Origin: Chitinophaga caseinilytica
GTDB taxonomy: Bacteria > Bacteroidota > Bacteroidia > Chitinophagales > Chitinophagaceae
Reading direction: 5' to 3'
DNA: 64,000 nt
Assembly: GCF_038396765.1 (NCBI RefSeq)
Contig: NZ_CP150096.1
Location: 5,811,001 to 5,875,000 of the forward strand
Below, one piece after another: positions 17,677-25,338 of the stretch. The notes under the pieces are model-generated. The model searched no databases. It was not told the origin of the DNA and worked only from the letters and a program-made list of their open reading frames with translations. The first letter of the stretch is position 1. Every line of letters starts with the position of its first letter. The translations under genes were made by a program, and so were the position numbers.

Positions 17677-20600
17677 TTAGAAAGTGAGGTTAAAGCCGAA
17701 CAGCAGGGTGCGTGCGAGCGGATATGCATCCCAGGAATCATCTACTCCGCGCACCAAAGCGCCGCCACCGATATCCGGGTTGTAGCCTTTGTATTTCGTG
17801 ATCGTGAAGATGTTTTCTCCCGATGCAAAAAACCGTACTTTTTCGATACCGTATTTGGTGAGGATGCGCGCGGGCAGGCTGTATCCAAGCTCCACCCTTT
17901 TCAGGCGCAGGTAAGATCCGTCTTCCAGCCACCGGTCGATGTTGTTGCGGTTGTTATTGTTGGGATCGGCGAGGATGAAACGCGGGAAGTTGCTGTGGTT
18001 TTCAGGCGTCCAGGCGTTGAGCACATCGGTCGACAGGTTGGTCACTTCGTTCATCTTTTCCATCCATTTCTTCCGGGCGTTGTAGATTTTGTTGCCGGTT
18101 ACGCCTTCCAGGAAGAGGTTGGCGTCGAACCCTTTCCACGACAGGTTGGCAGACAGGCCCATGGTCATATTGGGGAACGGGCTGCCCATGTATTGTTCGT
18201 CTTTATTGTCGATGATCCCGTCGTTATTGAAATCCACGAACCGGATGTCGCCGGGCTGGGCGTTGGGCTGGATGGGCGCGCCGCCTTTTGCGTGGGCGCT
18301 CACTTCTTCGGCAGACTGAAAGATACCGTCTGTTTCGATCAGCCAGAATCCGCCGATGGGGTAACCTACCACCGCCCTGGAAACGGAACCGAATTCCTGC
18401 CTGCCGGAGCCGATGGTGATGGCCTTCATTTTATTGGAAACGCGGGAGAAGTTCAATCCCATGCGATAGTTGAGGCTGCCGCTCCTGTCTGCGTATTCGA
18501 TGGTGGCTTCGTATCCCTTGTTGTCGATCACGCCGGCGTTGAGGGTCGGCGAACCGGTTTTCCCGACGGAAGAAGGGAAAGGCACGTTCAGCAGCACGCC
18601 TTCTGTTTTCTTGCTGAATACGTCTACGATAATCTGCAGTTTGTTGTTCAGGAAGCCAAGATCGGCGCCCACGTTGGTGATTTTGGTTTCTTCCCAGGAA
18701 AGGTCTGTGGGCGAAGCGTAGCCGCTGGCCGTGGCACCGGGCCATAATGTGTTGCCCTGCACATAGTTCAGGTTGCTGTTGATGGAGTTTTGGGTGAGAT
18801 AGTTCCCGATTTCCTGGTTACCCAGCACGCCCCAGCTGCCGCGGAGTTTGAGGGAGCTGATAACGCCTTTCGCCCCTTCGAAGAAAGATTCGTTGTGCAC
18901 GTTCCAGCCCAGCGAGAAAGACGGGAACGCCCCGTACTGGTAATCGCTCGCGAAGCGGGAAGAACCGTCTCTGCGGATGGACGCGGAAAACAGGTAGCGG
19001 GAATCGTACGAATACATCAGGCGCGCAAACCGGGAAACGATGGTGCTCACGCTGGCGCTGCCACCGTTTTTCTGCGAAGCGGTGGTACCTGCGCCAAGCA
19101 CCGAGGTACCGGGCGGGAGATCGTCGCGCTGTGCGTTGAAGCCTTCGTACATGTTTTTCTGCGCGGTGTAACCCAGCAATGCGTCAAAATTGTGGCGGCC
19201 CAGTTTTTTGGTGTATGCCAGGGTATTCTCCAGCAGCCAGGAGTTGCTGGTGCCGGTGCTTTCGCTGAGGTCGGGCATGGTATTGCCGTTGTTACCGTCG
19301 TGATAAACTCCGGTGAACACGCGGCCCGCGCTATGGCTTTCCGTGAGGCCAACGTTGAATTTATACCGCAATCCCTCGATGAGCTTCACTTCCACGAACG
19401 CATTGGCGAGAATGGACAGGTCTTTGGTGCCGTTGTCGATCGTTTCCAGCCGTGCGATGGGGTTGGAAAGGTTCTTCATATATGTGGGCCTTCTGCCGTA
19501 TCCGCCCAGGTCCATTTTGGGATCGAATACGGGAACGGTGGCCGGCATCATGAGCGCGCTGCCCACGATACTGTGCGTCTGGTCGCCGCCGCCGGGGTTG
19601 TTGCGGGTGAGCCCCCGCTTGATGATCACGGTTTCGCCTACACGTATCCGTCCTTTTTCAAAGTCGGTCTTGATCCGGAAGTTGGCGGCCGAGTAATTGG
19701 TATTGACGATGGTGCCTTCTTCTTTCAGATACCCGCCGGAGAGGTTGTAGGTGAAGTTTTTGGAGCCGCCGCTGAAGTTCAGGTTGGTGCGGGTGATCAT
19801 GGCCGGGCGGAAGATCTCTTCCTGCCAGTCGGTATTGATGCCGTTGTAGGCGGGGATGCCGGGAACGTATTTGGTGTAGAGGTCCGTCCATTGCTGGCCG
19901 TTGAGCATGCTCATTCTTTTGGGGATAGACTGCACACCGATCCAGCTGTCGATTTCCAGCCGGGGCGGTGTTTCCTTCCGGCCGGTTTTGGTGGTAACGA
20001 TCACCACGCCGTTGGCTGCGCGGGAACCGTATATGCTCGCCGTGGCAGCGTCTTTGAGGATTTCGATAGACTCCACATCGTTGGGGCTCACCCCGTCGAT
20101 GCCGCCCACGAACACGCCGTCTACGATAAACAGCGGGGCATTATTGCCGAGGGTGCTCATCCCCCGGATGTTGATGATGAGCCCTGCGCCGGGGGCGCCG
20201 CTGGCCGATTCTACGGAAACACCGGGCACGCGGCCCTGGATGGCGGAGCTGACGTTTTTGGAGACGTTGGCGCTAAGTTCGCTCACTCTGACCGACGACA
20301 CAGCACCGGTGATGTCTTTCCGCTTTTGGGTGCCATATCCAACTATCACCATTTCGTCCGTCAACACGGCTTTCGGTTTCAGTGCCACGTTCATTTCACC
20401 GGCCTGCGAAACGCTCCTTTCGGTGTTCTCGTACCCGATGAAAGACACGACGATGACGCCGCCGTTTTCAGGTACCTGCAGGGTATAGTTCCCTTTCGCA
20501 TCGGTACCCGTACCCTGGGAGGTGCCTTTCAGTTTCACGGTAGCGCCGGCCAGGGGCTCGTTGGTGACCGCATCCGTGACCCGCCCGTATATGGAAATAT

Positions 20601-20997
20601 TGACCGGGGCGGAAGGGGCCTCTACCGCCGGCTGTTTTTCCTTTACGGAGATAATGATCGTTTTGTCGATAATACTGTAGTTGAGGCTTTTGTCTTCCAG
20701 GCATTTACTCAAAACCGCATCCAGGTCTTCATGGAAAACCGAGAGTGAAATTTTGCTTTTTTCTTCCAGCATTTCCGTGTTGTAAAAGAAGGTGTACCCG
20801 GTTTGTTTCCGGATTTCCTTGAATACCTTGGACAGCGGGGCGTTGCGCATGCTAAAGGTCAGCTTCTGGGAATAGGCCGTGGTAGCCCTCACCTGAACGA
20901 CCAGTACCAATAGCATAAAGGCGGTCAGTTTCATAACGGTCAGCGTTTTTGCAAACACCGGATAATTCAGGTGTTTGCCAACATCTCTAAATTGCAT
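17677..20997 (-). CDS. SusC/RagA-family TonB-dependent outer-membrane transporter with STN domain
   Basis: A 1106-residue protein. A signal segment (MKLTAFMLLVLVVQVRATTAYSQ begins at residue 22, so an ATG at 20934 is an alternative start) is followed by an STN domain (residues ~45-125), a carboxypeptidase-regulatory-like domain (ISIYGRVTDAVTNEPLAGATVKLKGTSQGT), the plug with DEMVIVGYGTQKRKDITGAVS and LFIVDGVFVGG, and a 22-stranded barrel ending in LLFGFNLTF. The STN domain indicates signalling to the FecR anti-sigma factor encoded upstream. It imports its ligand with TonB energy in complex with SusD. The leader has a good promoter at 21038-21068 and an overlapping predicted antisense RNA. Confidence 0.95.
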   Translation of the reverse strand: MQFRDVGKHLNYPVFAKTLTVMKLTAFMLLVLVVQVRATTAYSQKLTFSMRNAPLSKVFKEIRKQTGYTFFYNTEMLEEKSKISLSVFHEDLDAVLSKCLEDKSLNYSIIDKTIIISVKEKQPAVEAPSAPVNISIYGRVTDAVTNEPLAGATVKLKGTSQGTGTDAKGNYTLQVPENGGVIVVSFIGYENTERSVSQAGEMNVALKPKAVLTDEMVIVGYGTQKRKDITGAVSSVRVSELSANVSKNVSSAIQGRVPGVSVESASGAPGAGLIINIRGMSTLGNNAPLFIVDGVFVGGIDGVSPNDVESIEILKDAATASIYGSRAANGVVIVTTKTGRKETPPRLEIDSWIGVQSIPKRMSMLNGQQWTDLYTKYVPGIPAYNGINTDWQEEIFRPAMITRTNLNFSGGSKNFTYNLSGGYLKEEGTIVNTNYSAANFRIKTDFEKGRIRVGETVIIKRGLTRNNPGGGDQTHSIVGSALMMPATVPVFDPKMDLGGYGRRPTYMKNLSNPIARLETIDNGTKDLSILANAFVEVKLIEGLRYKFNVGLTESHSAGRVFTGVYHDGNNGNTMPDLSESTGTSNSWLLENTLAYTKKLGRHNFDALLGYTAQKNMYEGFNAQRDDLPPGTSVLGAGTTASQKNGGSASVSTIVSRFARLMYSYDSRYLFSASIRRDGSSRFASDYQYGAFPSFSLGWNVHNESFFEGAKGVISSLKLRGSWGVLGNQEIGNYLTQNSINSNLNYVQGNTLWPGATASGYASPTDLSWEETKITNVGADLGFLNNKLQIIVDVFSKKTEGVLLNVPFPSSVGKTGSPTLNAGVIDNKGYEATIEYADRSGSLNYRMGLNFSRVSNKMKAITIGSGRQEFGSVSRAVVGYPIGGFWLIETDGIFQSAEEVSAHAKGGAPIQPNAQPGDIRFVDFNNDGIIDNKDEQYMGSPFPNMTMGLSANLSWKGFDANLFLEGVTGNKIYNARKKWMEKMNEVTNLSTDVLNAWTPENHSNFPRFILADPNNNNRNNIDRWLEDGSYLRLKRVELGYSLPARILTKYGIEKVRFFASGENIFTITKYKGYNPDIGGGALVRGVDDSWDAYPLARTLLFGFNLTF
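20951..20978 (-). promoter_or_regulatory. Hairpin near the susC translation start
   Basis: A 9-bp perfect inverted repeat (GCAAACACC 20951-20959, GGTGTTTGC 20970-20978, loop of 10) lies within the first codons read from 20997, or in the leader if translation starts at the ATG at 20934. In the mRNA it forms a hairpin close to the start and it also contains the -33 box of the antisense promoter. A role in translation control is possible but unproven. Confidence 0.4.
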
Positions 20998-21004
20998 AAA
21001 TTTG
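20974..21004 (+). promoter_or_regulatory. Antisense promoter in the susC leader
   Basis: TTTG at 20974-20977, exactly 19 bp, then TAAATTTG at 20997-21004. This is a perfect match to the Bacteroidota housekeeping promoter (TTTG-N19-TAnnTTTG), directed away from susC. The -7 box covers the susC start codon at 20997. Confidence 0.7.
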
Positions 21005-21037
21005 AAAAGTTTAGGGTGAGCATTGAGCTGTTTACGT

Positions 21038-21068
21038 CAAATACACGCATATATGCCAGCCAGACAAA
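21038..21068 (-). promoter_or_regulatory. Predicted susC promoter
   Basis: Read on the minus strand: TTTG (21068-21065), exactly 19 bp, then TGTATTTG (21045-21038), one base from the TAnnTTTG consensus. Transcription would start near 21033, giving a leader of about 36 nt before the start at 20997. It faces the antisense promoter at 20974-21004, so the two transcripts overlap. Confidence 0.55.
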
Positions 21069-21073
21069 TTCTG

Positions 21074-21105
21074 CCGGGAACGTTGCCTCGTTCCCGGTTT
21101 TTTTT
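21074..21105 (+). terminator. Plus-strand terminator between fecR and susC
   Basis: Perfect 9-bp stem CCGGGAACG/CGTTCCCGG (21074-21082, 21089-21097) followed by eight T residues on the plus strand. The minus-strand transcript meets an A-run before the stem and none after, so the element works only for plus-strand transcription, where the sole candidate is the predicted antisense RNA. Confidence 0.75.
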
Positions 21106-21155
21106 GCCGGCATCACATAACGTGAAGATCCTGGTTGTTATATATTCATTTTAGT

Positions 21156-22361
21156 TTACTGCTGCACGTCTACGACGATCTGCCGCCCTTCGATCTTAAA
21201 CCCGATCCCTGCGGTTTTCAGGATGCGCAGGGCCTGCGATAACGTGGATTGCCGGCGGATGGAGCCGGTATAGTGTTTGTCGGGCACGGGACCGGAGAAT
21301 TTCACCTCCACGTCGTACCAGCGCGCCAGCTGGCGCATCACGGTCGAAATATCGTCGTCGTCGAACTCGAACATTCCTTCTTTCCAGGCGGTTACTTTGC
21401 TGATGTCTGCAGCTGCCACGTTCAGCTGCCCGTTCCCGCGGGAAAGGCTTGCCGTTTGCGCGGGGGCCAGCGTCACGTTTTTCCCGTCGGCCGAAATGAC
21501 TTTCACTTTTCCGCTCACCAGCGTGGTGTTGACCGCCGATTCGTCTTCATAGGCCATGATGTTGAAACCCGTGCCCAGCACAGCTACTTTCATCCCGTTT
21601 TTCGTTTCCACGAAGAAAGGCTGCGCGGCTTTCGGCGCGATGTCGAAATAGGCTTCCCCGTTGAGGTAGACGGTCCTTTCCGTGCCGCTGAACCGGGTGG
21701 GGAACCGGAGCGACGAGCCCGCGTTCATCCAAACCTGTGAACCGTCGGGCAGGATTACCTTGTATTCTCCGCCGCGGGGCGTTGTGAGCGTATTGTAGAT
21801 CGTTTCTACCGCGGTATTGGCTGCGGCATCGTACGTCAGTTGCCCTTTGGAGCGGCCAATGCGGGTACCATCTTTTTCCTGGAGCCCCTGCTGGACGTGT
21901 TCGTCGAGCTGCACGGCGGTGCCGTCTCCCAAAACGAGCTGGGCGGTTGTCTTCCCAGGCAGCACGTCGTTGCCTTTCGCCGCTGTTACCGGTTTTCCGG
22001 GGGAAGGCTGGCTTTTATTGTTCCACATCTTCCAACCCGCAACGGCCACGGCGATGAAAGCGCAGGCGGCGGCGGTGCGCCAGATGTACATCCGGCGGAC
22101 TTTGGCGGTTTTGGCGGTTTGCATCGCAACATGATCGCCCAGAATCCCGCGGAAGCGGTCTACTTCCGCATCCAGGCGCCCCTGGCGGCCGTTTACCACA
22201 TCAAAAATCCGGCAGGCCTCCGCAAAGGCGGGCTGCTTTTCCGGATTTGCGGCCAGCCAGGCTTCCCAGTGGCGCGCGGCCGCTTCGTCTGTCCCCATGC
22301 AAAAGCGCAGGAAAGAATCATCCAGCAGAAAATCTTCGGCAACGTTGAATTGATGCTCCAT
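21156..22361 (-). CDS. FecR-family anti-sigma factor
   Basis: A 401-residue protein from the ATG at 22361 (MEHQFNVAEDFLLDDSFLRF). Residues 1-90 are the cytosolic anti-sigma part with the W-rich helix HWEAWLAANPEKQPAF; one membrane helix (AACAFIAVAVAGWKMW) near residue 100; then the periplasmic FecR domain with TLTTPRGGEYKVILPDGSQVWMNAGSSLRFPT and YLNGEAYFDI, and a C-terminal DUF4974-like domain resembling STN (VMRQLARWYDVEVKFSG). It relays the SusC/STN signal to the ECF sigma factor encoded just upstream. Confidence 0.95.
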   Translation of the reverse strand: MEHQFNVAEDFLLDDSFLRFCMGTDEAAARHWEAWLAANPEKQPAFAEACRIFDVVNGRQGRLDAEVDRFRGILGDHVAMQTAKTAKVRRMYIWRTAAACAFIAVAVAGWKMWNNKSQPSPGKPVTAAKGNDVLPGKTTAQLVLGDGTAVQLDEHVQQGLQEKDGTRIGRSKGQLTYDAAANTAVETIYNTLTTPRGGEYKVILPDGSQVWMNAGSSLRFPTRFSGTERTVYLNGEAYFDIAPKAAQPFFVETKNGMKVAVLGTGFNIMAYEDESAVNTTLVSGKVKVISADGKNVTLAPAQTASLSRGNGQLNVAAADISKVTAWKEGMFEFDDDDISTVMRQLARWYDVEVKFSGPVPDKHYTGSIRRQSTLSQALRILKTAGIGFKIEGRQIVVDVQQ

Positions 22362-22476
22362 TTGTAAGATTAGTATACTATGGTGTGAGAAACGGTGAAA
22401 TATTCCCAAAGAAACCAGAACTATTTTTCATTTTTTTTGCGGGAACGTTTGGGTGGATGGAAAGTATCCGGCGGAA

Positions 22477-23109
22477 TTACCACCTGATCCAGCAAAGAAA
22501 AGCCAGCAACAAGCCGGCAGACAAGGCTTTCAGCGCGGCGGCGAGGGTATTGTAGGCGGTTTTGGTGGACATGCCTGCCCGGGCGCCTACTTCTTCCATG
22601 CTCAGCCCGTCGAAAAACCGCAGCTGCACCAGTTCTTTTTGCCGGGGAGTAAGCAAAGCCATGGCGCGGGCGATTTTCGCCTTCACCTCTTCCGTTGCCT
22701 GAACGGCCATGATCGCGTCTTCATAAGACGATTCGAAAGTGCCGGATTGCTCGGAAAGGCGGCCGGCGGCGGCATGCAGCTTTTGATCCTGCCGGATGTT
22801 GGTGAGTACCTTCCGGCGGAGCCAGGTCAGCAGGTACGACCTGACGTTGGCGACGTCGGGGATCTGGAGCCGGCGGTCCCACAGTTCCAGGAACACATCG
22901 TTAATGGCATCGCGGGTACGCTCCAGGTCACCGCAGGTGCGGATGCCGTAGTTCAACAACGAAAAATAGAGCCGCTCGTACAGCGCCACCATGGCCTCCT
23001 GCTCGCCCAGGCGCACACGTTCCCAGAGTTGCACTTCTGCAGCCCTGTCGTTTTGGTCGGTACCGGGATTCGGTTCTTCGTGAGAAGAAGTTGGTTGCTC
23101 ATTCTTCAT
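22477..23109 (-). CDS. ECF-type RNA polymerase sigma-70 factor
   Basis: A 210-residue sigma factor starting at the ATG at 23109 (a TTG 6 bp upstream is in frame but unlikely). Region 2 contains ALYERLYFSLLNYGIRTCGDLERTRDAINDVFLELWDRR; region 4 contains ALLTPRQKELVQLRFFDGLSMEEVGARAGMSTKTAYNTLAAALKAL. It belongs to the Bacteroidota ECF group paired with FecR and SusCD. A short C-terminal hydrophobic tail (SAGLLLAFLCWI) could anchor it. Encoded 115 bp ahead of fecR, which follows in the same direction. Confidence 0.93.
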   Translation of the reverse strand: MKNEQPTSSHEEPNPGTDQNDRAAEVQLWERVRLGEQEAMVALYERLYFSLLNYGIRTCGDLERTRDAINDVFLELWDRRLQIPDVANVRSYLLTWLRRKVLTNIRQDQKLHAAAGRLSEQSGTFESSYEDAIMAVQATEEVKAKIARAMALLTPRQKELVQLRFFDGLSMEEVGARAGMSTKTAYNTLAAALKALSAGLLLAFLCWIRW

Positions 23110-23340
23110 CAGCAATCAGCGATTTCATACATCAAGCTTGAAAAGGAAAGCGTCAGTCTGCCGGAACTTTTTGTCTTTCCGGCCGAATTGCTTCATACAA
23201 ATGTTTTTCTTACTGTTTATCATACAACAGGAAAGCACCGGGATCCGTATTCCGCTTCCTGTGATCTTACGCATCCTTGACTTGTAAACGTGGTCGTATT
23301 TGTGATTTAATTGATCGCCAAGATACTTTTTTTCCATTCC

Positions 23341-23706
23341 TCAATCGTCGATCGCATCTCTGTCCGCTTTCACGATCCAGGATTCGAGCGTGGGGATGTC
23401 GGCGAAGATGGGACAAAGCAGCTGGAGGAACCTTTCCCGGTCGCCTGGCGTTGAAAAAGCGGCGGCGAAGAGGCCGGCTTCCGGATCGAAGGTGATGCGA
23501 TGGAGCAACCCGGTATCCAGGTGCAGGAGGATGGCGGCGATATGGCCGGCCCAGCATTCTCCGTTACCGGAATACCCGTGTTTTTCAAAAACATCGGCGT
23601 AAAAGGGATATAATTCGTCTCCTTCGATGGCGGCGGTTACGTAAAATCCGCCTTCGATATCGTGAGCGTTGAAAGGGAAAGTTTCACCAACATTATTGTG
23701 TTGCAT
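23341..23706 (-). CDS. Imm51-like immunity protein
   Basis: A 121-residue acidic soluble protein from the ATG at 23706 (MQHNNVGETFPFNAHD). The order of elements (an N-terminal beta region, W-GHIAAILLHL, the FDPEAGLFAAAFS strand-turn, then LQLLCPIFADIPTLESWI) resembles the Imm51 family of polymorphic-toxin immunity proteins. No toxin gene is visible beside it. The frame is open upstream to 23805 but codon context there is poor. Family assignment is moderate; it may simply be a small protein of unknown role. Confidence 0.55.
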   Translation of the reverse strand: MQHNNVGETFPFNAHDIEGGFYVTAAIEGDELYPFYADVFEKHGYSGNGECWAGHIAAILLHLDTGLLHRITFDPEAGLFAAAFSTPGDRERFLQLLCPIFADIPTLESWIVKADRDAIDD

Positions 23707-23831
23707 GGGATGGATGGATTGAAAAAGCGTCAAAAAAGCGATTTGTCCGTAGTTCGGGCAAGAAAAATCAGGGTATGGGAATATTTTTACCGAAAAATAA
23801 TACATATTACAATCATATCCACCTTTAGACT

Positions 23832-25271
23832 TTGAAACATAGCAACGAACAGTCTTCCGGCCGCAAACTGGCGCGGGGGCTTCAAAACCGCCACATTCAG
23901 CTGATCGCGCTCGGGGGCGCCATCGGCACGGGACTTTTCCTGGGCATCGGCCCGGCCGCGGTATCAGCGGGTCCTTCGGTTATCCTGGGGTACGCGCTGG
24001 CAGGGGTCATCGCATTCTTCATCATGCGCCAGTTGGGCGAGATGGTTGTGGAAGAACCTGTTTCCGGGAGCTTCAGCCACTTCGCCTATAAGTATTGGGG
24101 CAACTTCCCCGGGTTCGCTTCCGGGTGGAACTATTGGGTACTGTACATCCTGGTGAGCATGTCGGAACTCACGGCCATCGGCCACTACGTGCAGTTCTGG
24201 TGGCCCGAAATCCCCCTGTGGGCTTCCAGCCTGTTTTTCTTCGTGACCATCAACGCGCTGAACCTCAGTTCGGTAAAAGTATACGGCGAAGCCGAGTTCT
24301 GGTTCTCCATCGTGAAAGTGGTGGCCATCATCGCCATGATCGTGTTCGGCGTATACCTGCTCTTCAGCGGCAACGGCGGCCCGCAGGCCAGCGTGCAGAA
24401 CCTCTGGAACGACGGCGGCTTTTTCCCGAAAGGGCTCCTTCAATCCGATGGACAAGGCGGCTACCAGGGCCTCCTGGCGGCAATGGCGATCATCATGTTC
24501 TCTTTCGGCGGTCTCGAACTGATCGGGATCACCGCCGCGGAAGCCGATCAGCCGGAAAAAACCATCCCCCGCGCCACCAACCAGGTGATCTACCGGATCC
24601 TCATTTTCTATGTAGGCGCCCTCGTGATCCTGTTCTCCCTGTCGCCCTGGCGCAACATCACCACTACCAGCAGCCCGTTCGTAATGGTGTTCGAAAGCCT
24701 GAAAGGGTTCGAGTTCCACCTGTTCGGCAAAACGATTTATTTCACCAGCCTCATCGCCAACGCGCTCAACCTGATCGTGCTCACGGCGGCGCTGTCTGTC
24801 TACAACAGCTGCGTATACAGTAATTCCCGCATGCTGTACGGCCTGGCGGAACAGGGCAATGCGCCTTCTTTCCTGTCCAGACTGAACAAAAACCATGTGC
24901 CCGTGCTGGCCACGGTAGTATCTGCCGCGTTCGTGGCCGTTTGCATCATTATCAACTACGTTATGCCGGGCAATGCCCTCAAAGCGTTGATGACACTGGT
25001 GGTTTCCGCCCTCATCATCAACTGGCTGATGATCAGCGTGGTGCATCTCAAGTTCCGGCAGCGGTACAAAAACGGGCAGGCTATCACCAAATTCCCGTCG
25101 TTCCTGTACCCGGCATCCAACTACATCTGCCTCATCTTTCTGACGGGCATTCTCGGGCTCATGCTGATCACCGGCATGGCGCTCCCGGTGCTGCTGATCC
25201 CCGCATGGCTCGTGCTGTTGTATGTGTTTTACATGCTGGCTGGCAAAAACAAGAAACGCGAAGCGCTGTAA
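23832..25271 (+). CDS. Amino-acid permease, APC superfamily (AAT family)
   Basis: A 479-residue transporter with twelve membrane helices. The N-terminal RGLQNRHIQLIALGGAIGTGLFLGIGPA is the hallmark of the AAT family (CycA/GabP/ProY/AroP relatives), and GGLELIGITAAEADQPEKTIPRATNQVIYRI is the conserved helix 6 and loop. It imports neutral amino acids or GABA in symport with protons; the exact substrate is not decidable. Translation must start at the TTG at 23832 because an in-frame TAG lies at 23826-23828 and no ATG follows until deep in the first domain. Confidence 0.93.
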   Translation: MKHSNEQSSGRKLARGLQNRHIQLIALGGAIGTGLFLGIGPAAVSAGPSVILGYALAGVIAFFIMRQLGEMVVEEPVSGSFSHFAYKYWGNFPGFASGWNYWVLYILVSMSELTAIGHYVQFWWPEIPLWASSLFFFVTINALNLSSVKVYGEAEFWFSIVKVVAIIAMIVFGVYLLFSGNGGPQASVQNLWNDGGFFPKGLLQSDGQGGYQGLLAAMAIIMFSFGGLELIGITAAEADQPEKTIPRATNQVIYRILIFYVGALVILFSLSPWRNITTTSSPFVMVFESLKGFEFHLFGKTIYFTSLIANALNLIVLTAALSVYNSCVYSNSRMLYGLAEQGNAPSFLSRLNKNHVPVLATVVSAAFVAVCIIINYVMPGNALKALMTLVVSALIINWLMISVVHLKFRQRYKNGQAITKFPSFLYPASNYICLIFLTGILGLMLITGMALPVLLIPAWLVLLYVFYMLAGKNKKREAL

Positions 25272-25285
25272 GGCGTTCTTCTTAT

Positions 25286-25324
25286 AAAAAAAGCGGTCCC
25301 GGCATAGTCGGGACCGCTTTTTTT
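25286..25324. terminator. Bidirectional terminator
   Basis: Stem GCGGTCCCG (25293-25301) with CGGGACCGC (25309-25317), flanked by seven A and seven T residues. It sits between the convergent permease (ends 25271) and glycoside-hydrolase-like gene (ends 25339) and can stop both transcripts. Confidence 0.92.
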
Positions 25325-25338
25325 ATGGCTTGACCATC

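Larger units (their letters stand above)
21010..21105 (+). ncRNA. Predicted ~95-nt antisense RNA to the susC leader
   Basis: It starts about 6 bp after the -7 box of the plus-strand promoter at 20974-21004 and ends in a rho-independent terminator: stem CCGGGAACG (21074-21082) with CGTTCCCGG (21089-21097), loop of 6, then eight T residues (21098-21105). No plus-strand gene lies upstream that would need this terminator. The RNA would be antisense to the susC leader and promoter, resembling the DonS-type cis-antisense RNAs known for Bacteroides polysaccharide loci, which repress the susC-like gene. Ends are predicted, not measured. Confidence 0.6.

Noticed and set aside
18790..20748. A 652-codon plus-strand open frame opposite susC
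   Set aside because: It is antisense to the full susC coding frame, has no recognisable domain, and its composition is what the reverse of a GC-rich codon pattern gives.
23125..23337. A 70-codon minus-strand frame upstream of the sigma factor
   Set aside because: Lys/Arg-rich, no start context and no family; the 231-bp gap shows only a weak 7-bp stem (23160-23183) in the sigma leader.
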